Shown here in pieces: positions 27,001-36,026 of a stretch of DNA of 55,598 nucleotides. Position 1 is the first letter of the stretch, and every line of letters begins with the position of its first letter. The stretch is from Bacteroidota bacterium (GTDB lineage: Bacteria > Bacteroidota > Ignavibacteria > Kryptoniales > JAKASW01): positions 1 to 55,598 of the forward strand of contig JAJZNW010000023.1 of the NCBI GenBank assembly GCA_021811615.1, in the 5' to 3' direction. Made by a program: the position numbers and the translations under genes. The notes beneath the pieces were generated by a model, which did not search any database, had not been told where the DNA came from, and saw only the letters and a program-made list of their open reading frames with translations.

Positions 27001-28425
27001 TTAGAAAAGTTTCTCCGTCAGTGATACGATGTAACCCGGCGTCAAACCAAGCTCGATTATTGCGGCCGCCGCAATAATCAAAGCCGTGGCCCCCAGCTTC
27101 GATATCACCACTGACGTGGTACCTTCAGGTACTTCTTTGAAATACATATTCACAACAACACCCAGGTAATAATATACCGACACGACACTTGCAAGCACGC
27201 CGACGACCGCGAGCCATGTCATATTTGCAGACACGGCGGATGCGAAAAGATAATACTTTCCGAAAAATCCGGCAAGAGGCGGAAGTCCTGCGAGCGAAAA
27301 CATGAAGAGCGCCATCAGCCCCGAGATGAAAGGGTGCCTGTAAGCAAGGCCCTGGTAATCGGATATTTCGAGATATTTTCCCTCCTTGCTTTCCAGAACG
27401 GAGACAACACCAAAGGCGCCGATCTGCATGAATGTATAGGCGAGCATGTAATACATCACGCCTGTTCGTCCAAGAGCATTTGCAGAAGCGATGCCCACAA
27501 GCGCATAACCGGCATGTGCGATGCTCGAATATGAAAGCATCCTCTTGATATTTGTCTGAACGAGCGCGATCAGGTTACCGACCACCATCGTGAAGGCTGC
27601 CAGGTAAGCGATGACGACCTGAAGCTGCGGTGACGGATGGACGGAGTAACTGAACAACAGCACCAGCGCCGCAAATGCCGCCGCCTTGCTACCGGTCGAC
27701 ATGAACGCAGACACGGTGGTCGGGGCTCCTTCATAAACATCCGGAACCCACATGTGGAATGGGACGGCAGATATTTTGAAACTCAGTCCGACCAAAATCA
27801 ATGCCGCGCCGATCCATAGCAGCGGATCGTTCTGAACCGACATCCATTTCCCGAGGATATCGGCCAAATTCGTCGTACCAGTCGCCCCATATATCAGCGC
27901 GATCCCGTAGAGGAAGAAGCCCGTCGCAAAAGCACCGAGAAGAAAATATTTAAGCGATGCTTCGTTGGACTTCGCGTCTGTCCTCACAAAACCGGCAAGC
28001 ACATAGAGGCTAATCGACATAAGCTCGAGTCCCAGGAACAGTACCATCAGGTCGCGCGAACTTGCCATCAGCATCATGCCGACGGTGGCAAAGCTCACAA
28101 GGGAATAATACTCCCCGTAGTGATCGTCAATTTTTTCAAGATAGGGCTTCGAAAGAAGAACGCTAAGCGCAGCGCTCAGGACAAAGACGACCTCAAAAAA
28201 TGCCGGGAACCTTCCTGTAAAAACCATCCCGTTGAAGGCCGATCCCGGGGCATTGTAGGTATTTGCAGTAAGGAAACCTGCGACCGCGAGTCCTATCAGC
28301 GTCAGCCAATAAAGAACGGTGGCGGGCTTCTTTACGCTCACGTCTACAACAAGCAATAGAAGCGAGAACACGCTTAGAAAAAGTATCGGGCTGACGGCAA
28401 CAATATCGTTATAATTGAACACCAT
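27001..28425 (-). CDS. nuoN: NADH-quinone oxidoreductase subunit N
   Basis: 474 aa antiporter-like subunit of complex I, about 14 membrane helices. The conserved helix-5 glutamate is in FLGLELMSISLYVLAGF, and the proton-channel lysine region in MSTGSKAAAFAALVLLF and SYSSIAHAGYALVG. Last gene of nuoJKLMN; a terminator follows within 60 bp. Works with NuoL and NuoM as a proton-pumping unit in the inner membrane. Confidence 0.96.
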   Translation of the reverse strand: MVFNYNDIVAVSPILFLSVFSLLLLVVDVSVKKPATVLYWLTLIGLAVAGFLTANTYNAPGSAFNGMVFTGRFPAFFEVVFVLSAALSVLLSKPYLEKIDDHYGEYYSLVSFATVGMMLMASSRDLMVLFLGLELMSISLYVLAGFVRTDAKSNEASLKYFLLGAFATGFFLYGIALIYGATGTTNLADILGKWMSVQNDPLLWIGAALILVGLSFKISAVPFHMWVPDVYEGAPTTVSAFMSTGSKAAAFAALVLLFSYSVHPSPQLQVVIAYLAAFTMVVGNLIALVQTNIKRMLSYSSIAHAGYALVGIASANALGRTGVMYYMLAYTFMQIGAFGVVSVLESKEGKYLEISDYQGLAYRHPFISGLMALFMFSLAGLPPLAGFFGKYYLFASAVSANMTWLAVVGVLASVVSVYYYLGVVVNMYFKEVPEGTTSVVISKLGATALIIAAAAIIELGLTPGYIVSLTEKLF

Positions 28426-28481
28426 TTATATTCCTCTCAACGGGAAATTGGTCGAATCACTCATTTTACAATCAGAAAGTA

Positions 28482-30014
28482 TCATCGCTGCAACGCGCTG
28501 ATGCCGCCGACTCTCGCCCTGGTCATCGTGCTGACCAAAGCTTTGACTGCAGGCTCGCTCTTCGAAAGAAACGTCATCGGATGAACGCCGATCCAGACCA
28601 TAAAGACGACCATCGCGGCAAGCACGGCGATATCACGACCGTTCAAGTCCTTCATCTTTTCGTTTTCGGGTTTATCCAGCTTCTTGAAGAAGACTCGCTG
28701 GTACATCCAGAGGAGGTAAACCGCGGCGAGGATGACTCCGCTGGCTGCAACAATGGCATAAGCCGGTGTGCCCAGGAACTGGCTCTTGAATGAGCCGAGC
28801 AAAATCATAAACTCGCCGACGAAGCCGTTCAGTCCCGGGAGGCCGACGGAGCCGAGCATCGCAATCATAAAAAATGTGGCCATAATTGGCACGCTCTTGG
28901 CGAGGCCTCCGAAGTCGCTGATGAGCCGCGTGTGCCGTCTGTCGTATAGCATCCCAACGAGAAGGAACAACGCGCCGGTCGTGAGGCCATGATTGACCAT
29001 CTGGATAACCGAGCCCTGTACAGACGTAACCGTGAGTGCGAAGATTCCGAGCACCACGAAACCAAGATGTGCGACGGATGAATAAGCCACCAGCTTTTTG
29101 AGGTCCTTCTGTACCATGGATACGAAAGCACCGTAGATAATTCCTATCACGCCGAGTACCGCCATGAAGGGAAGAAACTCGAAGGCGGCCTGGGGAAAGA
29201 GCGGAAGCGAGAACCTGAGCAGGCCGTAGGTACCCATCTTCAGGAGAACTCCGGCAAGAAGGACGCTGCCTGCCATCGGCGCTTCCGTATGAGCATCCGG
29301 CAGCCACGTGTGCAGCGGGAATATCGGGACCTTGATCGCGAAGCTGAGCGTGAATGCAAGGAACATCCACACCTGGATCGAGAGCGGAATCGTCGGAGCT
29401 ATCTGGTACAGTTCGACGAGGTTCGTCGTAAATGTCCCGCCCGGCAGCGTGCTGGCATAATAGCCGAGCCAGATGATGGCAACGAGCATCAACAAGCTGC
29501 CGACCATCGTATAGAGGAAGAACTTCACAGCCGCATAAACTCTGCGCTCGTGTCCCCAGATACCTATTATGAAGTACATCGGGACGAGCATGGCTTCCCA
29601 GAAAATGTAGAACAGGAAAAGGTCGAGCGACGAGAATACGCCAAGCATGCCTACTTCAAGGAGAAGCACGAAAAAGTTGAAGCTGGTGATCCTCTTGTTT
29701 ATCGACGACCACGATGCAATGAGAGCAATGAGAGTAAGGAACGTAGTAAGTACGATCAAGAGCAACGAAATACCGTCGATTCCGAGATGGTATCCGATAT
29801 GCAGACTCTGTACCCAGGGTACGTATTCGACGAACTGGAAACCGGGCTTGCTCACGTCGAAAAGGAGATAAAGAGCGACGGAAAACACAAACGTGATTGC
29901 CGCGAACAGGATGGACACGCTCTTGACAAGCTTCTCATTCCGGATCAGCAAAAGTATGATTGCCCCTGCGAGAGGCGTGAAGATTATGTATGATAGTATG
30001 TTTGTTTCGAACAT
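28482..30014 (-). CDS. nuoM: NADH-quinone oxidoreductase subunit M
   Basis: 510 aa antiporter-like subunit of complex I. Helix-5 glutamate motif FWEAMLVPMYFIIGIWG and the family signature HTWLPDAHTEAPMAGSVLLA, then LLKMGTYGLLRF and VAYSSVAHLGFVVLG. Length matches family members. Spaced 15 bp from nuoL upstream and 56 bp from nuoN downstream, all on the minus strand. Confidence 0.97.
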   Translation of the reverse strand: MFETNILSYIIFTPLAGAIILLLIRNEKLVKSVSILFAAITFVFSVALYLLFDVSKPGFQFVEYVPWVQSLHIGYHLGIDGISLLLIVLTTFLTLIALIASWSSINKRITSFNFFVLLLEVGMLGVFSSLDLFLFYIFWEAMLVPMYFIIGIWGHERRVYAAVKFFLYTMVGSLLMLVAIIWLGYYASTLPGGTFTTNLVELYQIAPTIPLSIQVWMFLAFTLSFAIKVPIFPLHTWLPDAHTEAPMAGSVLLAGVLLKMGTYGLLRFSLPLFPQAAFEFLPFMAVLGVIGIIYGAFVSMVQKDLKKLVAYSSVAHLGFVVLGIFALTVTSVQGSVIQMVNHGLTTGALFLLVGMLYDRRHTRLISDFGGLAKSVPIMATFFMIAMLGSVGLPGLNGFVGEFMILLGSFKSQFLGTPAYAIVAASGVILAAVYLLWMYQRVFFKKLDKPENEKMKDLNGRDIAVLAAMVVFMVWIGVHPMTFLSKSEPAVKALVSTMTRARVGGISALQR

Positions 30015-30029
30015 TTCGTTGTTCTCGGG

Positions 30030-31979
30030 TTACTTCAAGATTAGGTATCCAACCATAATGACAATGCCGATGACGAAGGCCAATGCGTAGTTCTGTACAA
30101 ATCCTGTCTGAATTTTCCGCAGGACTTTTCCGAAAAATCTAACCGTCTTGCCCGTGCCGTTCACAGAACCGTCTATCATCACCTCATCGACTCCGTGCCA
30201 CAGGTATCTCTCGCTTACATAAACGATCGGCTTTACGACCACCGCCTGGTAAATCTCGTCAATGTAATACTTATGGAGAAGCACATCGTAGAAATCACCG
30301 GCGCTCTTTTTCAGCTTCGCAGAAAGTTCGGGTTTCCTCAGATAGGCGGTGTACGCGAGATAGATGCCGCCGATGCCGAGAAGCACCGAAATTGCCATGA
30401 GAAGATATTCAGTTCCGGCTCCCATAAACGACACGGTCGACAATTTCGCCTGCGCGCTTTCAAACACAGGATCCAGGAACCTGTCGAAGGCGTCCCCTCC
30501 TCCAAGCGCTGCGGGAATTCCGACAAAACCGCCGACGGCAGCCAGGATGCCGAGAACCCACATCGGGAGCAGCATTGTCTTCGGAGCTTCGTGGACATGC
30601 AGATGATGAACATCAAACCGAGGCTTCCCTTCAAACGCCATCACGAAAAGACGGAAGATATAGAAAGCGGTGAGGAAAGCAGTCACGGCACCTATCAGCC
30701 AGAGTATGAACGAGACTCCGAAGGTTTTGCCGAGAATTTCATCTTTACTGAAGAACCCGGAAAACGGCGGGATGCCGGAAATCGCCAGACACGCGATCAA
30801 ATAAACCTTGTAAGTACCGGGCATAAGCTGCTTGAGACCACCCATATCCCTAAGGTCCTGGTTCTCATGCAGGGAGTGTATGACGGCTCCGGCTCCGAGG
30901 AACAGGAGGGCCTTGAAGAAGGCGTGTGTCATCAGATGGAAAATACCTGCGCCGAACGCACCGACACCCAGAGCAAGAAACATATAGCCGAGCTGACTGA
31001 CGGTCGAATACGCGAGAACTTTTTTTATGTCGTTCTGGACGAGCGCCATGGAGGCAGCGAACATTGCAGTAACGGCACCCACGACTGCGACGGTCATCAT
31101 CGCGCCCGGAGCGAGAGCATAGAGAATCGAGCTCCTCGCAATCATATATACACCTGCAGTTACCATGGTAGCAGCATGGATAAGAGCTGAAACGGGAGTC
31201 GGGCCTGCCATGGCATCCGGCAGCCAAATGTACAGCGGTATCTGGGCACTCTTTCCGGTCGCGCCGATAAAGAGCAGGATGGCAATCCATGTCACGGTAG
31301 GATCGCCCGTCGTGAAGTGCGACGAGGCAGTGCTGAATATCGTATGGAAATTGAAAGTCCCGAAGTTTGCAAATATGAGGAACATGCCCGTTAGGAAGGC
31401 GAAGTCGCCGATCCGATTCACGATGAAGGCCTTCATGCCTGCGTCGCCGGTCCACGTAAGGTTAGTTCCTTCAAATTTCCTATCATACCAGAAACCGATG
31501 AGGAGATATGAACAGAGGCCCACACCCTCCCAACCGAGGAACATGAGAAGATAGTTGTCAGCCAATATGAGGTTGAGCATGGCGAAGACAAACAGATTCA
31601 AGTACGTGAAGAACCTGAAGTATCCCTTGTCTCCGTGCATGTACCCCATCGAGTAGACATGAATCAGGAAACTCACCCCGGTCACGATAAGGAGCATCAC
31701 GATTGAAAGCTGATCGATGAGGTAGGACACGTTTACGGAGAAGTTACCCGCGGCCATCCATTGGTAAACATCGACGACATGGCTTCTCGCGTCCACGGGC
31801 TGGCCGAGCATGTTAATGAAGATCAGCACCGCAAAGAGGAACGACATCCCTATTGTGGCACTCCCTATCACACCGACGACTTTCTCCCCGAGCTTTTTCT
31901 GGAGCAGATTACCGAAGAGGCCGTTTATGAAGACTCCGATGATCGGAAACAAAACGATATATACAACTAGATTTTGCAT
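30030..31979 (-). CDS. nuoL: NADH-quinone oxidoreductase subunit L
   Basis: 649 aa, the largest antiporter-like subunit. The conserved glutamate is in GWEGVGLCSYLLIGFWY, and the antiporter signature is LPDAMAGPTPVSALIHAATM followed by AGVYMIAR. The C-terminal ~130 residues include the piston-like lateral helix region (YDVLLHKYYIDEIYQAV) that spans NuoM and NuoN in the complex. Placed between nuoK and nuoM as in the standard order. Confidence 0.97.
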   Translation of the reverse strand: MQNLVVYIVLFPIIGVFINGLFGNLLQKKLGEKVVGVIGSATIGMSFLFAVLIFINMLGQPVDARSHVVDVYQWMAAGNFSVNVSYLIDQLSIVMLLIVTGVSFLIHVYSMGYMHGDKGYFRFFTYLNLFVFAMLNLILADNYLLMFLGWEGVGLCSYLLIGFWYDRKFEGTNLTWTGDAGMKAFIVNRIGDFAFLTGMFLIFANFGTFNFHTIFSTASSHFTTGDPTVTWIAILLFIGATGKSAQIPLYIWLPDAMAGPTPVSALIHAATMVTAGVYMIARSSILYALAPGAMMTVAVVGAVTAMFAASMALVQNDIKKVLAYSTVSQLGYMFLALGVGAFGAGIFHLMTHAFFKALLFLGAGAVIHSLHENQDLRDMGGLKQLMPGTYKVYLIACLAISGIPPFSGFFSKDEILGKTFGVSFILWLIGAVTAFLTAFYIFRLFVMAFEGKPRFDVHHLHVHEAPKTMLLPMWVLGILAAVGGFVGIPAALGGGDAFDRFLDPVFESAQAKLSTVSFMGAGTEYLLMAISVLLGIGGIYLAYTAYLRKPELSAKLKKSAGDFYDVLLHKYYIDEIYQAVVVKPIVYVSERYLWHGVDEVMIDGSVNGTGKTVRFFGKVLRKIQTGFVQNYALAFVIGIVIMVGYLILK

Positions 31980-32040
31980 AGTTTATCCTTTGAGGAAGGT
32001 ACTTTAGCCCAATCGTCCGTAGACTTCTTCAGACCGTGGA

Positions 32041-32343
32041 TCACCATTTAAGGACGTTTACTTCATCGATATTCACGGTCAGCTTGTTCCTGAACAGTGC
32101 GATTATTATCGCAAGGCCGACAGCGGATTCCGCAGCCGCCACGGCGATCGAGAAGAATACAAGTATCTCACCAGCCGGATTGCCGGAATAAGCGGAGAAC
32201 GCAATCAACGCCAGGTTGACCGAATTGAGCATCAGCTCCACAGACATGAATATTACGATAGCATTTCGAAGTGTCAGAACTCCGACCACACCTATCGTAA
32301 AGAGAATCGCGCTAAGTCCTATATAATATCCTAATGGTACCAT
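32041..32343 (-). CDS. nuoK: NADH-quinone oxidoreductase subunit K
   Basis: 100 aa, exactly the usual NuoK length when started at the ATG at 32343 ([20 protein letters not shown]). Three membrane helices with the two conserved glutamates in [19 protein letters not shown] and [16 protein letters not shown]. The start is 1 bp after the nuoJ stop. Longer readings upstream overlap nuoJ and are not needed. Confidence 0.96.
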   Translation of the reverse strand: MVPLGYYIGLSAILFTIGVVGVLTLRNAIVIFMSVELMLNSVNLALIAFSAYSGNPAGEILVFFSIAVAAAESAVGLAIIIALFRNKLTVNIDEVNVLKW

Positions 32344-32344
32344 T

Positions 32345-32854
32345 CTATTGTTCAAGCTTTCTTTTTGCAAGGAAAATCGCACCGACCAGGGCCGCCAGAA
32401 GGAGTATGGAGGTGATCTCGAATGGGAAGAGGTAACTTGCGTATAGCACCCTTCCGATGGACTCTACCGTTCCCATCGACTCCGATTGCGGCGACATGCC
32501 GGAAGTTGAAGTGAAGTTCATAACATAATACGCTATCTCCGCCAACAGCAGCAAACCCAGCAGCGACGCGATCGTCCTTTTAGAATTAAGCTTCCATTTG
32601 AGGAGTTTATCTTCACCGAGATTGAGTAGCATGATTACGAACAGGAACAGTACCATGATCGCTCCCGCGTAAACCGTAATCTGAATTACGGCGATAAACT
32701 GAGCGCGCAGGAACAGATACAAGACCGCTATTATGAAAAAGTTGAAGACCAGATATAATGCGCTGGTGACGGGGTTCTTACGGGTAATCATCAAGACGGC
32801 CGATACTATCGCAGCCGCGGCAAGGATCAAAAATACAATTAGTTCAAGATTCAA
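32345..32854 (-). CDS. nuoJ: NADH-quinone oxidoreductase subunit J
   Basis: 169 aa, five membrane helices; the NuoJ pattern is clear in [20 protein letters not shown] and [20 protein letters not shown]. The start appears to be TTG at 32852-32854 (MNLELIVFL), with GAGAGG upstream. First gene of the membrane-arm module. The peripheral subunits NuoA-I are not next to it in this window. Confidence 0.94.
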   Translation of the reverse strand: MNLELIVFLILAAAAIVSAVLMITRKNPVTSALYLVFNFFIIAVLYLFLRAQFIAVIQITVYAGAIMVLFLFVIMLLNLGEDKLLKWKLNSKRTIASLLGLLLLAEIAYYVMNFTSTSGMSPQSESMGTVESIGRVLYASYLFPFEITSILLLAALVGAIFLAKRKLEQ

Positions 32855-33224
32855 CCGAATACCTCTCTGAAGTTATGTCAGGAACTTGAAAAATATAAAA
32901 AAGAGGGGTTAAACAATCAACGCTCAAAGCCACCGGATCTGAACAATGATGCGTTAATCCGCTCCAGTGCCATGTTCACCGATCGAACTTTACTCATTTA
33001 CTCACCTCCAGCTGTAATCGTGCGCACTTGGATCAACCAGCGTGCTTGACTATTTCCGGCTGTAGGAATACATTCTTGCGAGAGGGCGGCGTGAGTTAAT
33101 GAATATGACACAATATAAGCGGTACACGCGGACCCTGACGGAGTCCCGATTGCCATGCGCCTATCATGGAGATGTAAACAGGGGCACACCCTGCGCGGTC
33201 AGGAGCGTCCCGGCAGGGTGAATT
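32855..33224. other. Divergent intergenic region upstream of nuoJ
   Basis: 370 bp between nuoJ (minus) and the unknown gene at 33225 (plus). It should hold both promoters, but none is clear. It contains one small open frame with a strong ribosome-binding site (32917-32997, listed separately). The remaining ~220 bp toward 33225 show no recognisable gene. Confidence 0.5.
32917..32997 (-). CDS. Possible 26-aa small protein upstream of nuoJ
   Basis: ATG at 32995-32997 preceded on the minus strand by GGAGG with a 7-base spacer, about the best Shine-Dalgarno in the window. It encodes 26 residues (begins MSKVRSVNMALERINAS, ends SGGFER) and stops at 32917-32919, 62 bp before nuoJ. It has no membrane segment and no resemblance I can name. 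It could be a leader peptide or small protein of the nuo transcript, or a remnant of a lost gene. Confidence 0.35.
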   Translation of the reverse strand: MSKVRSVNMALERINASLFRSGGFER

Positions 33225-33656
33225 ATGGAAGTCAATATGGGGTCCAACGTCATCAGGAATACAAACGGGGTCTTCAAGATCGAAGGAAAGGACCAGCTTC
33301 TTCTGGAGTTGGATCAGACATCTAAAATATTGCTGACGATGGACGTTTACGACCCCAAGGGCATACACGTCGCAAAAGTCATCCGCAACACTTTTTCATT
33401 CGATTACAAAGACCGCTACCGGATTTTCGTGAAACCTTCAGCTGTCATGGTTGTCGACAGAGAGCATAATATTGTACTCTTCGAGGCATCGGTAGTTGAC
33501 GTCAACAACAAGATAGTGCAGGTGTTCCAGGGCAACTTTTATTCGTACAAGGCGCATATAATCGAAATTACACCGCGTTGCTGGCGCGTGCTGGGGACGA
33601 CCACGGCAGGCACAGTCTTCGACTGTCACGGTGGCGCAATAATAATCGGGAAATAA
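33225..33656 (+). CDS. Hypothetical protein, beta-rich
   Basis: 143 aa, not recognised. No signal peptide or membrane helix. The sequence alternates short hydrophobic strands with turns (ILLTMDVYDPKGIHVAKVIR, YRIFVKPSAVMVVD, NIVLFEASVVDV), suggesting an all-beta fold. Two cysteines occur late in the chain (CWRV; FDCHGG). ATG at 33225 with AGGGTG a few bases upstream. 51 bp ahead of the methyltransferase gene and probably transcribed with it. Coding is likely from its length and strand pattern; function unknown. Confidence 0.6.
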   Translation: MEVNMGSNVIRNTNGVFKIEGKDQLLLELDQTSKILLTMDVYDPKGIHVAKVIRNTFSFDYKDRYRIFVKPSAVMVVDREHNIVLFEASVVDVNNKIVQVFQGNFYSYKAHIIEITPRCWRVLGTTTAGTVFDCHGGAIIIGK

Positions 33657-33707
33657 TGAGAATCTCGGACGTCCGCGCCTTGGCTGAGAAGTCTCTCCTG
33701 GAGCAAC

Positions 33708-34544
33708 ATGGATGAATTGTTGGAGTCACCCCTCGGCATAAGCTCCCCAGGAATCGTCTCGGCCATGGACGAGATGTCATTCTGGTCGGCCCCATTCGGA
33801 ATGCGCTTGCTGGAAACGATCCGGTACAGCAAAGGACTGCGCGTGCTCGATATAGGAAGCGGGCTCGGATTTCCATCGATTGAGCTGGCGATGAGGCTCG
33901 GTGAGTCATCGAGTGTCTACGGAATCGATCCCTGGCACGATGCAGTTTGCAGGCTCAAAGATAAGTCGACCCTCTACGGTTTGAAAAACACTCTCGTCTT
34001 TGAATGCCGGGCTGAGAAAATGCCGTTCCGAAGCGGTGTCTTCGATCTTATCGTTTCCAATAATGGCATGAACAACGTTCAAGACATTTCCGGAGCGATC
34101 TCTGAAGCAAAACGAGTGTCGAAAGTGGGTTCGCAATTTGTCTTCACATTCAATACCGAAGGGACCTTCACCGAATTTTACCAGGCCTTCCGCGAGACGC
34201 TTTACGATATGGGCATGCCGGAATACAACTCAGAGTTACGAAAGCATATTTTCGAAAAGAGGAAACCGGTCGCCTTCGTGGAAAACCTTCTGAAGATTTC
34301 GGGCTTCATGATAGAATCAATCCGGGACGACGTCTTCAGTTACTATTTTTCCGACGGCTCAGCCTTTTTCAGACACTTCTTCATCAGGTTTTTCTTTCTA
34401 GGGAGCTGGAGAGATATAATCCCGCCAAAGGACCGAAGGCGATTCTTCCACGAATTAGAGAAACGTCTGAACGATATGGCACGAAAGAACGGCCATCTTC
34501 AACTCCGGGTCCCCTTTGTCGTGATCGACTGCCGAAGTTCCTGA
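33708..34544 (+). CDS. Class I SAM-dependent methyltransferase
   Basis: 278 aa. SAM-binding motif I VLDIGSGLGF at about 46-55, the acidic motif II YGIDPWHDAV, and FDLIVSNNGMNN as motif IV, arranged as in small-molecule (UbiE/type 11-like) methyltransferases. The C-terminal ~110 residues are aromatic-rich and probably form the substrate cap. ATG preceded by GGAG. Substrate cannot be inferred. Confidence 0.82.
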   Translation: MDELLESPLGISSPGIVSAMDEMSFWSAPFGMRLLETIRYSKGLRVLDIGSGLGFPSIELAMRLGESSSVYGIDPWHDAVCRLKDKSTLYGLKNTLVFECRAEKMPFRSGVFDLIVSNNGMNNVQDISGAISEAKRVSKVGSQFVFTFNTEGTFTEFYQAFRETLYDMGMPEYNSELRKHIFEKRKPVAFVENLLKISGFMIESIRDDVFSYYFSDGSAFFRHFFIRFFFLGSWRDIIPPKDRRRFFHELEKRLNDMARKNGHLQLRVPFVVIDCRSS

Positions 34545-34601
34545 GCGATCTTCGGGATTTGCGGTCAGGTTAGAGTGAACATCCGGCCCCGTTGATCCGA
34601 C

Positions 34602-35885
34602 TTACACATCGTGCGAGACGGCCTCCGAGAACCGTGACGATTTCCGCAGTGTGTCCTTATTTCGTATGTAGAATGCTCCCGTCGCAACTCCTACGAGGCA
34701 TAGGGCGCCTTCGACAAGCATCATCCACGCCGTCCCTATCCATCCGGCCATGAATCCGGTGAAGAGCGCCCCGATCGGAGTGCTCCCGGCAAATACGACA
34801 ACATAGAGTCCCATGATCCTTCCCCGAAGTTCCATGGGACTGTTCATCTGAAGCGAGGTGTTGGTCGATGCGATATATGCAATGCTGGCAAGGCCGAAGA
34901 GGACAAGGAGCCCAAGAGTAAGCGGTATGCTCCTCGAGAATGAGATCGCGATATCTATGATTCCGAAAATCGCAGCGAAGGAATAGATGAACTTCCTTGT
35001 CGGCTTCTGCCTTCCCGCCACAAGCAGGGCCCCGAGCATCGACCCGATCCCGAGTGCGGCGGTGACCGCGCCGAAAACTTCAGGACCACCGTTCAGGACG
35101 TATTTGGCGAGCAACGGGAGGGTTGTTGAGAAGTTGTAGCCGAATGTACCCACGAATACGAGAACGATAAGAATGGAAGCTATGTTCGGCTCGTTGACGG
35201 CGAATGACACACCTTCCCTGATCCCCTGTGCTACGGTCGACTGGACCCGCGCCTTCAGGATTCGCAGTTCCGATTTCCTCATCATCAGGAGTGCCATGAT
35301 GATGGCTACGAAAGAAAGTGCGTTGATCAGGAAACTCGGCGCGACTCCGAGTTCTGCGATGGTGATCCCCGCAACCGCAGGTCCAAGCGTCCTTGCTGCG
35401 TTGAAGAGGAGTGAATTCAATGCGACAGCGTTGCCCACATCTTCATCCGGCACCATCTCAGCGACGAATGCCTGTCTTCCCGGCTGATCGAATGCGTTGA
35501 CGATCCCCAGGAGCAGCGATAGTACGTAGATTTCCCAAAGCGTAATAGACCTGGTTGCGACGAGTGCCCAGAGCACGAACGCCTGCAAAGCCGAGACACC
35601 TTGAGTGGTGAGAATGATCTTGAGCTTCGGCCACCGGTCTATGAAGACACCGGCGAAAAGCGAGAGGACCAGGATAGGAAGGAATTGAAGTGCGGTGACT
35701 ACTCCAAGCACGACAGCGGAACCGGTCATTGTCACGACCAGCCAGGCCAGCGCAATGTTTTGCATCCATGTGCCGGTGACAGAGATCAGCTGAGATATCC
35801 AGTATATCCTGTAATTATAGTGTCTTAAGGATTTGAAATTCCTCTTTACCAGCACCCTGAGACGATTCATTACCGTTCTTCGCAT
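34602..35885 (-). CDS. MFS transporter, EntS-like
   Basis: 427 aa, about 12 membrane helices. The N-terminus (FRNYNYRIYW-like NYRIYWISQLISVTGTWMQ) and the motif FAGVFIDRWPKLKI after helix 2 match the MFS_3 group, which includes enterobactin exporter EntS and multidrug exporters. Two in-frame ATGs (35885 and 35870) are both possible. No siderophore genes are nearby, so the substrate is open. Confidence 0.85.
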   Translation of the reverse strand: MRRTVMNRLRVLVKRNFKSLRHYNYRIYWISQLISVTGTWMQNIALAWLVVTMTGSAVVLGVVTALQFLPILVLSLFAGVFIDRWPKLKIILTTQGVSALQAFVLWALVATRSITLWEIYVLSLLLGIVNAFDQPGRQAFVAEMVPDEDVGNAVALNSLLFNAARTLGPAVAGITIAELGVAPSFLINALSFVAIIMALLMMRKSELRILKARVQSTVAQGIREGVSFAVNEPNIASILIVLVFVGTFGYNFSTTLPLLAKYVLNGGPEVFGAVTAALGIGSMLGALLVAGRQKPTRKFIYSFAAIFGIIDIAISFSRSIPLTLGLLVLFGLASIAYIASTNTSLQMNSPMELRGRIMGLYVVVFAGSTPIGALFTGFMAGWIGTAWMMLVEGALCLVGVATGAFYIRNKDTLRKSSRFSEAVSHDV

Positions 35886-36026
35886 TCCCTACATTTGTCT
35901 CGACGTAAAATATAAACGATATGATCCGGAATTCTTAGCGGGATTCAATCGGAAAGTGTCCTTCGACCTGCGAGTCCGGAGTCACACCACTGCCATGCAA
36001 GAGGAAGCCGCCGGCCGTCTGTCGAA

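Noticed and set aside
30195..31190. A 331-codon plus-strand frame opposite nuoL
   Set aside because: Charged, low-information shadow of a membrane protein gene.
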